Counted from the stretch's first letter, positions 24,478 to 35,088 are shown. The stretch: DNA of 64,000 nucleotides from Parietichytrium sp. I65-24A (GCA_012862575.1 BLSF01000099.1:36568-100567); one strand, 5' to 3'. Notes: generated from the letters alone by a model not told the origin. Program-made: numbers and translations.

Positions 24478-25590
24478 TCAGCAGCAAGCGCCTTCGTAAG
24501 ACCTGGTACCTTCAAAATCCTTTGGGCAATAATCCAACTGTGCAGTACCAGCATCGCCCAGTCCGAGATTCAAAACCGTGTCTTCCTCTACATGAAAAAC
24601 AGCACGCTTGTACATGTGCGCCTCTTGGCAGTGTTCGCAAGGTCTTCGATCTAAATCAGTGCGCGGGGCACCCTGGGTGTAGTTCCCGTAGCCGCCAAAC
24701 CGCTCTACTAGGATTGGTAAACCCCAAGGAGGATACGAAACGCCGTCCAAGTCGCCGGAGGGGTAGCTCGGGACCTCCAGCCAACCGGTGATTGCATGTG
24801 CGCGCGGGCCAAACTCCGGGTACCCTGCCATCCCTGCGATGTCGTCATCCGAGCTAGATCGCTGGCGCTTGGCCTCAGTCTCGCCTTCGGGCTCGGCTGC
24901 CTTTCCCGGTACGAGCTCACCAAAGCGTTCTTTCGGAATGATACGAATAAATTGGTCTTCCAAATCAGCCCACTCCTCCATATCCATGAATACCTGAAGA
25001 AGTCCCGAGTTGCCTGTGATTGCCTGCATTCTTCGAGGCACAGTCTCGAGATCGATTTGGAACAAAAAGATCAAGCCATCAATTCTCTCCAGATCGGACG
25101 AAAAGATTGCCGGTGCGCCTCCAATGCGAGAAGAGGTGATTGGGTCACTCTCCGATGGACCTGTCTCAGAAAACTCCCAACAGAAGCTCGGCAGATGGAG
25201 TTTGTGCCACCATAAAAAGTCCTCGGTCTCCTCAAAGCCTTCGGCGGTTAGAGCCGTCGCCCATTCCTCGGCGTACTTGGCGACATCTTCGACCTGTTTT
25301 TTCTCAATCTCTGGCGTTTCGGGGATCAGGTCTGTCTCCTGGGTCCTTGATCGCAGAGACATGAGGTCCTTGAGTACCACTCCGCGTACCTGTTTGACCG
25401 CTCCACCTCCGCTCTCTGCATCCCAGTACAATTCCGCGTACTTTGACTCGCTCTCTTTGGTAAAGCGCCTCGCAAACTTGTACACCTTGATCTCCAGCTC
25501 ATCTCGAGCGTTGTTCTCAATCTCCTTGGTCAGCTCCGCGGGCAGCTTTTCGGAGACGCTCTTCGGCAGGGTCGGCTCCGAGGCGCTCAT
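24478..25590 (-). CDS. DUF1963 (YwqG-like) domain protein
   Basis: Predicted 370-aa soluble protein. ATG at 25590 is the first ATG in the frame. The N-terminal third is charged and helical. The remainder matches the DUF1963/YwqG pattern, whose biochemical role is not established: SRIGGAPAIF followed by LIFLFQIDLE (about 155-185), NSGLLQVFMDMEEW (about 195-208), an acidic Ser-rich loop, ITGWLEVPSYP, then GYGNYTQG and a conserved C-terminal LNLGLGDAGTAQLDYCPKDF. A CEHC pair (about 322) and terminal CC could bind metal, but that is only a possibility. No intron is needed. A copy of the 17-bp near-palindrome lies 323 bp upstream. Confidence 0.85.
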   Translation of the reverse strand: MSASEPTLPKSVSEKLPAELTKEIENNARDELEIKVYKFARRFTKESESKYAELYWDAESGGGAVKQVRGVVLKDLMSLRSRTQETDLIPETPEIEKKQVEDVAKYAEEWATALTAEGFEETEDFLWWHKLHLPSFCWEFSETGPSESDPITSSRIGGAPAIFSSDLERIDGLIFLFQIDLETVPRRMQAITGNSGLLQVFMDMEEWADLEDQFIRIIPKERFGELVPGKAAEPEGETEAKRQRSSSDDDIAGMAGYPEFGPRAHAITGWLEVPSYPSGDLDGVSYPPWGLPILVERFGGYGNYTQGAPRTDLDRRPCEHCQEAHMYKRAVFHVEEDTVLNLGLGDAGTAQLDYCPKDFEGTRSYEGACC

Positions 25591-26380
25591 CCTCTCTCCC
25601 CAGCTCGAGTACTCTCTCACAAGTGAATATGCTCAGTCCAGATCGACTTGGGGTTCTGCTGCTGCGCTCACCTCTTGCTCCCAACACATTCCCACACATT
25701 CCCACGCAAGCATTAATTTAAAAAGAGTGATTGAAGTTTGACATTAACCTCTGTCAGTAATTATACTAGCAAAAGATTTTCACAACGCCCACACGAATTC
25801 TGACATAGTTCCTATACGTAATAGGATGTCATCCTAGTTGCCGCTGGGTTTCTGCATCTGGCTCTCGTAAGAATATGCCAAGGCTCACTACAGAGAACAA
25901 TATGTAGAAACGGTACTCACTGTCAGTACGCCTCAAGTAGCGAGAGTCGCAGAAGCGCACACCTGGAGGGTTGCTTCGCTTAAGTTATTGAGGCATGTAG
26001 AGGTGTCCAGGTCTTGTGAGCAGACTTGAGAAATGATGTGGTGCGGACATTAACAAGCCTCGACGAACTCAGACAGCTGGTGCTGGGTTGTGATTCGACC
26101 AGCTGGAGGTGCTGGGTCGTGATTCCATGCACAGTCATCATTTTCTTTGACGTGGGCTGTGAGAGGCTGGGGCCAGACTAGTGCCGCTGTTCATCGTTGG
26201 CGAAAAGGTCTAATTTATGAAGCATTACTATCTTTTCAATGGACGTGCCTTTGAATGCCCCCTCTTTTCGCCTCAATTCCCACCACACTAGTCATGTGCT
26301 AGCAATGCATCGGCAACGGATAGGAGGGCCATTTGGGGGATGACAAAACTCACTGCCAAGACGATCAATCTCGGGGACCC
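25591..26380. other. Intergenic region, divergent genes
   Basis: The sequence between the divergent DUF1963 gene and the gene at 26381. It has the near-palindrome at 25913-25929 and a CACAGTCA at 26130. Nothing else is recognised. Confidence 0.5.
25913..25929 (-). promoter_or_regulatory. 17-bp near-palindrome GTACTGACAGTGAGTAC
   Basis: The plus strand reads GTACTCACTGTCAGTAC, differing from the kinase 2 copy only at the central base. It lies 323 bp upstream of the DUF1963 ATG, in the same orientation relative to the gene as the kinase 2 and deaminase copies. Confidence 0.5.
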
Positions 26381-26899
26381 ATGATGGCGAGCGTGAGATG
26401 GCGCCCCCATCGCCTCCCCAAGCCCCAATCCGCAGGCGCCAGGTTCAAACCCGAAACATTGGCGAACAGGATGCTGTCTCTGGACTGGGTTTCTCTTCAC
26501 TCGCAAGGAGGAGTGCGGGCTCGGAAGAGGGCGCCAGAAGATGAATGTGGCTCGCCCAAGGACTCGGTGGCATCTCCCAGCACGGAGTCGTCAGGCTCGT
26601 CGTGCAGCTTTGCGTCGCGTTTTTCCGCGGCGGATTCATTTGCCGAGAGCGTCAAGTCTCTTTCGATGCAGAGAGATGAGCCCGAGTCGCCGTGCAGGAC
26701 TCTATTTCGGAGCAAGCTGCTCGCCATGAGAAGGACCCACCAGTGGAAGGATATACCGCTGGAATTCTTCATCGACGCCCAGGTCGCAGACCACGAAGAT
26801 GATTTCTCCCCGGCTTCGCCTCAATCAACTGGCTCATCTGCTGCTCCTGCAGATCCACTGATCGCCATCTTTCCGTGTCTGGAGTGGCTCTTCAGCTGA
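26381..26899 (+). CDS. Hypothetical protein, Ser-rich
   Basis: A frame of 172 codons from ATG 26381, with a second ATG directly following. I do not recognise it. The product starts MMASVRWRPHR, has a basic part (about 10-60), a Ser-rich stretch (about 60-85) and a more ordered part with WKDIPLEFFIDAQ (about 123-135), then a hydrophobic end, PLIAIFPCLEWLFS. There is no signal peptide or membrane segment. Codon composition resembles the neighbouring genes more than the intergenic frames do, and the reading frame outlasts chance expectation only modestly. It could be a real small gene or a long chance frame. Confidence 0.45.
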   Translation: MMASVRWRPHRLPKPQSAGARFKPETLANRMLSLDWVSLHSQGGVRARKRAPEDECGSPKDSVASPSTESSGSSCSFASRFSAADSFAESVKSLSMQRDEPESPCRTLFRSKLLAMRRTHQWKDIPLEFFIDAQVADHEDDFSPASPQSTGSSAAPADPLIAIFPCLEWLFS

Positions 26900-27369
26900 T
26901 GCTTCGGACACCCATCTTTAGAAGGTGGGTATTCCAAACGAGCTCTTCAATGCGGGGCGCTCGGCATTGAAGCTGTGCTCTGGGCATTGAAGCTGTGCTC
27001 TTGGCTCGTGCGCAGAGACGCAGAGACGCATCTCCCGAAACTATTTATGCCTATTGGATCTCGCGTCCCGAGGTCTTTCCCGTTAGTTTAGCAAATCCTT
27101 CGTTCGCGGATGGAACATAAACAAAGTGAACACTCGAGTTTCATTTCTACTTTATCGCGTGACCGTTCAACTAAAGTCGGTTGCCAAAAAATTGATCCGG
27201 TAGCAGACCTCAGACTTACCCTCAAGTCTAATGCCCCCCTAGCGAGCGAGTGGTTTCAAAGTTGCAAGGGATATGCGAGCTCTTGAGCACTCTTCGCGCA
27301 CACGCAAAGGGCGCGAGCTTCCTGACGTGAGAAACGACGAGCAAGTATTGCAGAGGCGAGGAGAAAAGG
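26900..27369. other. Intergenic spacer
   Basis: About 470 bp between two plus-strand genes. It has a short direct repeat of gggcattgaagctgtgctc (about 26963-27002) and no other feature. Confidence 0.5.
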
Positions 27370-27837
27370 ATGGCAAAGTCAGCCCTGGCACTGCTCGTGC
27401 TTGCGCTCGTGCTAATCCAAGGCTGCCATGGCGCCCTCAACTCGAGGAGTCACCACACCTACCTTTGCGACGAGCCGGGCAAGCTGGACGGAATTCGAAT
27501 CAAGCGATCGATGGACATGTCTCTGTGCAAGCAGAGGTACGGAAAGAAGCTCTATTGCTTTCATTGCAAATGCGAATGGGTCAAGTATTGGGAGGCAGCG
27601 AGTGCTTGCTTCAGCGACGACACCGACCTTCACGCACGGCTACTGGAAGACCAACTCACTTGGCAGACAGATTATTCCATGTACTGTCTTGGACTTGATG
27701 AAGCCTCTCCGTCCGAGGAACCGCTCCAACTGTCCTTGGACGAGACCAGCGATTACTATTGCAGCCCCGCTGCGAAGCTCCAGCGCGCCGCCTTCCTTGT
27801 CGTTGTGACTGCTCTAGCTCATTTGATTGCTGGCTGA
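27370..27837 (+). CDS. Secreted small Cys-rich protein, possibly GPI-anchored
   Basis: A 155-aa product from an ATG in good context (AAAAGGATGG). Residues 1-22 form a clear signal peptide (hydrophobic ALALLVLALVLI, then CHGA). The mature part has eight cysteines, including a YCFHCKCEW cluster (about 58-65). The last 17 residues are hydrophobic (AAFLVVVTALAHLIAG) after a small-residue site (CSPAAK), the usual layout of a GPI-anchor signal. No family is recognised. The next gene downstream, in the opposite orientation, encodes a stalked surface protein, so both may belong to the cell surface, but a functional link is only inference. Confidence 0.75.
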   Translation: MAKSALALLVLALVLIQGCHGALNSRSHHTYLCDEPGKLDGIRIKRSMDMSLCKQRYGKKLYCFHCKCEWVKYWEAASACFSDDTDLHARLLEDQLTWQTDYSMYCLGLDEASPSEEPLQLSLDETSDYYCSPAAKLQRAAFLVVVTALAHLIAG

Positions 27838-28210
27838 GGAGAAAAGGAGGGAAAGTGATCCTGATCCCCATGGAATTTGTATCAGCAGATAACTAACTGC
27901 AATCGAAAAGTCTCAAAAGCCTCTGTGCGTGTGTGTTATGTATATATAGAATAGAAGAACTCGCATTATGACAAGAGTTTGCTCAGCCTGAGAGCACCCG
28001 ACCGTTCAAGCGGGGTAGGGGTACATCTCTTTCAGCTGAACAAACCCACAGAAATAAGAACTGGTAGAAAAAATTCGGACTTTATCTTGCCGATAACGCC
28101 AGTGCAAACGCAAAGCAAAGCCCATAGTTGCAAAGGCGCGGGGTGTGTGTGTGTTGGGGGGTGGGGGTGCAGTGAGCAATTAAAATTCTCTAAAAACAAG
28201 TCACATACAT
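27838..28210. other. Intergenic spacer between convergent genes
   Basis: Contains a GT/GGGG-rich patch (28141-28170) and nothing recognisable as a gene. Confidence 0.5.
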
Positions 28211-29956
28211 TTACACTCTGGCGACAAAGCCTTGTTCCTGCTCAAAATGGGCGACATGAGGGTCGAAAGAGCTCTGCCGATTCTTTACGCGGCGTTGCGA
28301 CAGCGGCTCGGCCTCATTCTGATTCAATCTTTCCCCAGAGCCAGCAGTTCCAGTGTACCTTCCGTCTGTTTCGAAAGAGTTGTAGAAATCCTGCTCGTCA
28401 TCGTCATCAGCCTCATCGTGAAACAAGAACCGCTCCCGTTCATACTGAAGCTTGCGCTTGTTCCGCTTTCGCCTGTTCAGGAACACCAAGAAGAAAACAA
28501 TCATGACGCAACTGAGCAACAACAAGATCAAAGCAAGAGACAGATTCTGCACTTGTTTCTCGTCTTCTTGGGTCTCCTCGGTACTGGCACTCTTGCCAAG
28601 GGTTGGCGTAAGCGTCGTTGGCTCCAGCGTCGGTGCAAAAGTCGGCGAAGTGGATGGACTGTGAGACGGTGCCTTCGTAGGAAACCCTGTGGGTCCTGGC
28701 GTCGGAGACTTGGAAGGGTGTGCGGAGGTTGTTGGGCCGCGTGTCGGCAAAGGCACCGGAGGCTCGGTGTCATCTGAATCTGGGTCCCTGAGGACAAAAA
28801 TTTGAGCGCTGTCGTAGCGAGAGTCGCATGTGTACAGTCTCACAAAAGCACCAGGCTCGTAATCCGCATTATTCCCTGTCGACGGTGTGGTCGAGCCTTG
28901 GTCGCAGAGTACCCGATCTTTGAAGGGTGTGCCGTTACATGCCATCACGGTGATACAATACTCCACTCCGTCAGAAGTCTCCTCCAGGCGAATTTTAAAG
29001 CCGTTTGTCGCCGATTTCCGGGTCCACCTTACCTTGTTCAAGCCGTTTTCCGATGCAAGAGCCTCGGTCTTGTCCCAAAGCGTAAGAGTGTCCTTTTGCA
29101 CTGCGCTCGGAAAGTGGTTGTGCGAATAGTAGAGCACAACATCGTTGTTATTTGGTGAGAGGAATCCATCAGCCGACAGAGTCCACATCATCTTTTGAAC
29201 ATGGAGGTCACTCTTTGCGGCATTCTTCACGTAGGATTTTGTCTGCAGCCACAAGCCCGGCACGGCCACAAAGTTGCTATCGCGTGTGGAAAGCCCAAGA
29301 CCAAGCATATCCTCCCCGTCGTTGTTGCTCCATCTCAGCAGCACCAAAAGCTCGGTGAACTGGTCCGCATTTTCCGGGGAAGTAGTAGGGGCATCGGTGA
29401 TCACAATCGTTCTGGTTGGATCCTCAAATACCCACTGAGCCAGGAGAGAGTCCGCTGTGGTAAAGTCAGTTGGACAAGCTTTGAATTTCACGCCGTTCTC
29501 CGAGGATAGCTCATCCGAATTCGTTTCGCTCGTTTCAATGAACACGCATTCCCCTTCAAAAGTCTTGAGGACGAATGGTTCGCCCTCCCTCAGCTCGTCA
29601 GTTCCGTCCACCGGTGCCGCGTACCACTTAAACATGTCGTCCGCCGCATCACAGGTATTCACGTCTATAACGTCGGTCTCCGGATGGAACGCACACAGTG
29701 AAGTATTCACATGCTGCATCGCAAGTGAGTGGTCGTCCGGGCTGTAAGAAATTGTCCAACCGTAATTCTCCATATCACCAAGCAGTCCTGTCCAGATACG
29801 GTTTGTGAGTCCATCGCGTCCAAGCTCTGGATTGTACTGCAAGCACCACTGTGTGTTTTTTTCCGAGCACAGCGTCACATTCTCAAACTCGCGCACAACT
29901 CCGTGCACGCCCACGCTGCTCAACGCCGCCACGTAAACTGCCACCGCCGCTCGCAT
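28211..29956 (-). CDS. Type I membrane protein with Pro/Thr/Ser stalk
   Basis: Predicted 581 aa. ATG 29956 is the first in the frame and starts a signal peptide (AAVAVYVAALSSVGVHG). The ectodomain (about 20-390) contains paired Cys and repeated W/Q/LC patterns, for example SLCAFHPETDVIDVNTCD and MFKWYA. These recall beta-trefoil lectin folds, but the match is weak. A mucin-like stalk (about 399-455) repeats PT/SP words (PTFAPTLEPTTLTPTLG). One transmembrane helix (about 471-494, LALILLLLSCVMIVFFLVFL) is followed by NRRKRNKRK and a cytoplasmic tail with an acidic cluster (DEADDDDEQD). The topology suggests a surface receptor or adhesin. PT-rich stalks of this kind are common in stramenopile surface proteins. 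Ligand is unknown. Confidence 0.85.
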   Translation of the reverse strand: MRAAVAVYVAALSSVGVHGVVREFENVTLCSEKNTQWCLQYNPELGRDGLTNRIWTGLLGDMENYGWTISYSPDDHSLAMQHVNTSLCAFHPETDVIDVNTCDAADDMFKWYAAPVDGTDELREGEPFVLKTFEGECVFIETSETNSDELSSENGVKFKACPTDFTTADSLLAQWVFEDPTRTIVITDAPTTSPENADQFTELLVLLRWSNNDGEDMLGLGLSTRDSNFVAVPGLWLQTKSYVKNAAKSDLHVQKMMWTLSADGFLSPNNNDVVLYYSHNHFPSAVQKDTLTLWDKTEALASENGLNKVRWTRKSATNGFKIRLEETSDGVEYCITVMACNGTPFKDRVLCDQGSTTPSTGNNADYEPGAFVRLYTCDSRYDSAQIFVLRDPDSDDTEPPVPLPTRGPTTSAHPSKSPTPGPTGFPTKAPSHSPSTSPTFAPTLEPTTLTPTLGKSASTEETQEDEKQVQNLSLALILLLLSCVMIVFFLVFLNRRKRNKRKLQYERERFLFHDEADDDDEQDFYNSFETDGRYTGTAGSGERLNQNEAEPLSQRRVKNRQSSFDPHVAHFEQEQGFVARV

Positions 29957-31338
29957 TCTCACCGTCGCGCCGCGTCCAACATGCAAATCCCGCACGCCGT
30001 TGGTCTCCCGACTACTTTACTTCCACAACGACCTTCCCAACCTTTCCGCAACAACCACCTATCTGCTTTTCAATACGTCTTTTGCCACCTTTCCAAGTCA
30101 CCAATACAACGCAGACCTCAATCTCATATACTTTGCCCTATCGATCGAGTTGTCCTTGCCACACTGCTCCTCAGCTTGCTCAACCGCACAACTCGAACAG
30201 AACACAAAAAACTGAAAACTGAAAACTGAAAAGCGAATGAATGAAAACTGAACACAACACAGTCCTTCCATCTCCTCTCTTCTCCTCTCTCCCTCTCTTC
30301 CGTGGCCAACAGCCAGACTTCATCTGCTACCGTTTACGCTGACTACCCTTAAGACCCCGGAAAGCGAACTCCGGGGGAAAGCCTACATTGCGCGAAACTC
30401 CTGACTCTCCGGTACGGTCTCCCACGAGCGAACGATGGTTAGGGATGGTTAAGGGAAAGGGATATAGTTTGCGGTGGTGTGGCCCTAGTGGACGTGGGAC
30501 GGGGGTAGTGTGCCGTAGAGAGCTGCTGGAAGATGGCTCCCCGGCTTCTTATCGGCTGTTGATGGTAAGAGGTGTGTAAGAGGGGAGTAGGACGTCATGA
30601 GGACGGCTTCGTGACGCGGGCTGAGAGCCGATTGCGTATTCGAAGGTATTCGAATACCGCGAATACTCAACCTTCATATCTTTGAATACATCTTCGTAGA
30701 AACATTTCATCTCGCAATACTACGAATAAACGTCTAAGAGCGATAGAAGACCAAGCAAAGATATTTTGTTGCATAGCCGTCTACTAGAGACTTGGTATGC
30801 TATGTAAGCAGACACAAATTATTCCAGTTTTACACGAGTAGTAGCCCCCATCTACCTGGTACTGTAGACCTACAACAACAGGAAGAGCGTACTCTTCTAG
30901 GCTACTGAGTACTGATCACTGCAACTACTGCAACGTTGAATAGAGTATATATTAGTGAAAATTGTACACCTGCAGAAGTGAGCTACTAGACTATAGAGTC
31001 GCTACTAGCCCCTAGTCACTTGTGATAGGTGGCAGTGTGGCGACCATCCAACATCCAACTATATCAAGAACAAGAGATAGTAAACAACATGAGCAGAAGA
31101 AGCACAAGAAGAACAAAAACAAGAGCAAGAACAAGAACAGGAGGCAAAGGAGAGCACTTTGTGCGCGAGAAAGTTGCAAGCGTGCATCTGCATCGACGCC
31201 GAATAGATCAATAGATCAAAAGGAGAGCAAAAGGACAGCAAGCTGGAACTCAGGGGCAAGGCATTCTCTGCGCTGCGAAGAGCGGTGAGCACGGTTACGA
31301 CGAGCAGCGGGTTCCAGAGTTGTAAAGCTGCAAGAACG
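29957..31338. other. Divergent intergenic region
   Basis: Separates the stalked membrane protein (minus) from the dipeptidyl peptidase (plus). The minus-strand side is rich in CA/CT, with an aaaactgaaaactgaaaactgaa run at 30208-30230. No convincing core promoter element and no gene could be assigned. Confidence 0.55.
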
Positions 31339-33820
31339 ATGGACGACACGTTGGTGGCGATGAAACCACAGCCCTGCGTGGCGCCCCCGACGCAGATTGC
31401 GTTCAGCCCATGCAAAAAGTATCTGACGTACTTGCAAGCCGAGTCGGCCGCCGATCTCCTCACCAAGCACCTCTACGTCATGGATATCTCGGACCCGAAA
31501 AATCCTGGAAAACCATACAAGGCCTGGGACCCGTCGGACGGGGCTGTCGAGACGGAGTCGTCGTTGTCGTTGGAGGAAAAGCTTCGCCGCGAACGCAGCA
31601 GGCAGATGAACGTCGGGATCACTCAATACACTTGGTCGGTTTTCGCTTCGCGCATGCTTATCCCCCTTAATGGAAACATCTTCATCAAAGAAGCGTCCAC
31701 CATGTCCAACCCGTCTGCCATTCGCAAAGTATTTGACAAGTCCTCGACTCAGGTGGGAGACGATGCTACTGGAGGAGCCATCGATGCGACCCTCTCTCCA
31801 GACGGCAAATTCGTCGGGTTTGTGAGAGACTCGGAGCTGTACATGCTCAACGTCGAAAAGGATGCTGCCACCCCAATCCGCTTGACGGTCGATGCCCGCG
31901 GCACTGGCCGCACAAACGGTTTGGCTGACTACCTGGCTCAAGAAGAGATGGACCGCTACAAGGGTTTTTGGTGGTCCTCGTGCGGGAATTACATGGCTTT
32001 CGAGCAGGTCGATGAGTCGCACATCCCCCAATATCGCATCATGCATCAAGGAAACGACGCGGTCGGCTCCTCTGCACAGGAGGACCACCGCTATCCGTTC
32101 GCCGGTCAGGAAAACCCTCGTGTGACACTCGCCGTCCTCGATGTGACCAAGAAGAACCCCTCCGAGCACATCAAGTGGTTGGACTTGCTCTTTCCAGACA
32201 TTCCGTCCTTTGAGTCCGACATTTACCTCGCTCGTGTAGACTGGTTCCCGGATTCGTCGCTCGCGGTGCAGATCGAGAACCGTGAGCAGAGCGAGCTCCT
32301 CCTTGTGCGCTACGATATTCAAACCGGTCAGCGCTCAATTTTGGTTCATGAAAAGTCCAAGGTATGGATCAATCTGAATGACCTGCTCTTGTCATTCACC
32401 TCTGATGAAGCCGAGGCTGCCTTTTTCCGGAATAAGTCCTCTGACGCAATGGAGGTTTCCGGTGCGCACCAAAACTTCTTTTTCACTTGGGGCAGTGAAG
32501 TATCTGGCTTCATGCACGTCTACCTCTACTACTTTAACCGCGAAACTGGCGAGGTCACAAAGGTGCGACAGCTAACTGAAGGCGAGTGGATGGTAAACTC
32601 TATCACCAACGTTTCGATCGACAAGGCTCTGCTCTTTTTCTCTGCTACTGCTGAAAGTCCTTTGGAGCGCCACAATTACGTCTGCAAAATGTGGGGGGAC
32701 GACTCCACTGATGTGCCGGAGATGTTTAAGATCACCAAGGAGAAGGGAACGAACGCTCTTTTGGTGGACTCGGATTGCGAGCTGGCGGTGGTGTCCCATA
32801 ACAGCGTGTTGTCGCCACCAGGAGCCACGCTCTGCAAATTGAGCTGTGATATTCCGAACGGTGTCGTCGGGGTGGAAAATGTGAGCGTCATCCATGATAG
32901 TCACAAGAGCCCGCTCATCGCAGACCAGCTCAATCATCTCAAGGAGTATTTGCCGGCCCCAGAGTTTGTCTCCTTCCCTTCGAAAGATGGCAAGGAAACC
33001 CTCTATGGCGCCATCCAGCATCCAGACCCTGAAAAGTTTGGCCGAGGGCCATACCCCTTGATTGTGGCCGTCTATGGAGGTCCCCATGTGCAAAGGGTAT
33101 TGGATACTTGGTTGACTACTAGTGACATGCGCGTCCAACGCTTTGCAGCCAGCGGCTACGCTGTTCTCAAGGTAGACAACCGTGGATCTTCCGGTCGCGG
33201 ATTACAGTTCGAAGGATACATCAAGCATAGCATGGGCACGGTCGAAATTGACGACCAAGCCACTGGAGTGGAGTACCTCGTGTCAAAAGGAATCGCGGAC
33301 CCAAAGCGGGTCGGAATTTACGGCTGGTCCTACGGAGGATACATGTCTCTCATGTGCTTATTTCAAAGACCGGACGTCTTTCATGTTGCAGTTTCTGGCG
33401 CCCCTGTCACAAATTGGTGAGTTATCGAGTGGACCGAGAATTTGACCGGTTTTCTATTTTTGTTCTAACCTTCGGCGTCGCATCACATCATTGCGCAGGG
33501 ACGGCTATGACACACACTACACGGAGAGGTACATGGGCATGCCCCAGACAAACCCACAAGGCTATGAGAGAGGCTCGGTTATGTCATACGTCGACAAGCT
33601 CGAGGGCAAGTTGATGCTCGTCCACGGTCTCATCGATGAAAACGTACACTTTCGTCATACCGCGCGGCTTATCAACTCTTTGATTGCTGCGCGAAAGACT
33701 TATGATCTTTTGCTCTTCCCAGAGGAGCGCCATTCACCACGGCGTTTGCAAGATCGCATTTACATGGAACAGCGGATCAAGGAATACTTTGACCAATTTC
33801 TGCGCGACCGTAAAGTGTAA
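31339..33820 (+). CDS. Dipeptidyl peptidase, S9B family, DPP8/9-like (2 exons)
   Basis: Serine peptidase expected to remove N-terminal Xaa-Pro dipeptides. Exon 1 is 31339-33416. An 82-bp intron (GTGAGT...GCGCAG) follows, then exon 2 at 33499-33820, giving 799 aa. The N-terminal part is the DPPIV-type propeller with [16 protein letters not shown], whose Glu202-Glu203 pair binds the substrate amino terminus. The C-terminal alpha/beta hydrolase carries [12 protein letters not shown] (Ser664), LIDENVHF (Asp739) and PEERHS (His771). The segments [17 protein letters not shown] and [10 protein letters not shown] resemble the cytosolic DPP8/9 branch more than DPP4. There is no signal peptide or membrane anchor, which agrees with a cytosolic enzyme. 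ATG 31339 was chosen as the first ATG in the open frame. Confidence 0.96.
33417..33498 (+). other. Spliceosomal intron of dipeptidyl peptidase gene
   Basis: Donor ACAAATTG-GTGAGT, acceptor ATTGCGCAG-GGACGG. Splicing splits a Trp codon (TG/G) and restores [17 protein letters not shown], as expected for the family. Length is 82 bp. Confidence 0.95.
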
Positions 33821-34056
33821 TTGGCGCTCGTGACTCTGTCTGCCGACATACACTGTGCAGTTGTTTCAAGTGCTGCATACACTGCACTACTCAGTGGGCT
33901 TTGCATGGCGGCTCAATTCTTGAAGTCTTTTGGCCGCACCACAGCAAACATGAAAGTCAAGTTCCCTTTTTTGAGAAGAGTACGTATTTATCATTCATTT
34001 CCAGCGATTGTCCAGCTTTTGTTCTTTGACTTGTTAATTTAAAAAGTATTTTCCAG

Positions 34057-34953
34057 TCAAAGAAGGGTGCTTATGATCAAGTACGTGATGACTGCGAAGA
34101 TCAACTCCATGAGGAGAAAAAGAACCGTGCGGCAGAGGCGCAACACGTAGTTGCCCGCCAATTGGGTGTAGCTTTTGATGTGGCCCTTTATGCACGGCTC
34201 TTGGCTATCTGGTTCTTCTCCTTGCCACCTATCGAAGCGCATCACATGAACACCGTGCGCCTTGGCAAACGCTGCAATACCTTCCGAAAGGGTGTTGTTC
34301 TCGTCTCGCAATCTCCACAAGCTGAGGCTTGGGTTGACGTACTTGAGCTTGACAGAAAGCCTCTCGATTAGGGCATGCCAAAACGCTTGCGGGACATTCT
34401 GACCCCTAAGAACCAGCGTTTCCAAGTCTTCACGAGTGACATGAATGATCGGCCGTCTCGCTCTTTCGCTTCCTGAAGAGCTGACGTCCTCGTCGGTTCC
34501 GGACCTCTCGCCATCGGACAAACTTTGGTCATCTCCTTGTTGGAAGTCCTCGTTATCAAAGCATTCAGAAACGCTGCCTTGAGAGGACCAGCTCTTTCTC
34601 TCTTCTTCCTCGCCCTCTTGAATCTCAGAGTCGCCATCCGCATCACCACTGCAATTTGACCATCCGCATTCACTTTCGGGCCCATCCTGGCTGCAATCCA
34701 TGAACGCGAAGAGCCTAGGCGCTGTCCCCGTCGCACACTCCGCAATCCGAACCAGGGATTTAGGGAGTATCTCGCCACATTGAGCCAACGACAATCTGGC
34801 CGCTGACTTGAGCCCCATTTCTCGAGCCACTGCCCCGTACAACTCCCAGCCGTTGGCATCTGGTCCCACTTGCACCCGAATCACACGCCCCTGCCACGTT
34901 ACCACCTCCAACATGCGCAAGTTACCGCACATTTCATGCTCTCGCGTGCTCAT
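34057..34953 (-). CDS. Ubiquitin-like domain protein with C-terminal tail anchor
   Basis: Predicted 298 aa from ATG 34953 (further in-frame ATGs at 34932 and 34914). Upstream the frame runs into a tandem repeat without an ATG. Residues about 14-75 (MLEVVTWQGRVIRVQV... ARLSLAQCGEILP) have the spacing of a ubiquitin-like beta-grasp. A long acidic, Ser-rich linker (about 85-170) follows, then a helical part (HVTREDLETLVLRG, about 180-250). The last 30 residues form one hydrophobic helix (RTVLFLLMELIFAVITYLIISTLL) ending at the stop. The order UBL, linker, C-terminal anchor resembles membrane-anchored UBL proteins of the ER or mitochondrial surface (HERP-like layout), but no specific orthologue is recognised. 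It is convergent with the peptidase gene, 236 bp apart. Confidence 0.72.
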   Translation of the reverse strand: MSTREHEMCGNLRMLEVVTWQGRVIRVQVGPDANGWELYGAVAREMGLKSAARLSLAQCGEILPKSLVRIAECATGTAPRLFAFMDCSQDGPESECGWSNCSGDADGDSEIQEGEEEERKSWSSQGSVSECFDNEDFQQGDDQSLSDGERSGTDEDVSSSGSERARRPIIHVTREDLETLVLRGQNVPQAFWHALIERLSVKLKYVNPSLSLWRLRDENNTLSEGIAAFAKAHGVHVMRFDRWQGEEPDSQEPCIKGHIKSYTQLAGNYVLRLCRTVLFLLMELIFAVITYLIISTLL

Positions 34954-35018
34954 TCCTTCACCGCACTTTGCTTCTCTTCCACGTTGGGCAACTGCTGCCT
35001 CAAAGGCAACAGAGCGAC

Positions 35019-35051
35019 CTTCCCACTTCCCACTTCCCACTTCCCACTTCC
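35019..35051. repeat. CTTCCCA heptanucleotide repeat x4
   Basis: Four exact CTTCCCA units plus a partial fifth, close upstream of the UBL-like gene. Confidence 0.9.
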
Positions 35052-35056
35052 TGAAT

Positions 35057-35088
35057 CCGGTTCTCCGGTTCTCCGGTTCTCCGGTTCT
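35057..35088. repeat. CCGGTTCT octanucleotide repeat x4
   Basis: Four exact units directly beside the CTTCCCA repeat. Confidence 0.9.

Noticed and set aside
26443-26454. GGTTCAAACCC, resembling a tRNA B box
   Set aside because: No cloverleaf or A box fits around it; it lies inside the frame at 26381-26899.
31216-32322. 368-codon minus-strand frame
   Set aside because: Shadow of the dipeptidyl peptidase gene on the opposite strand; no protein-like features.
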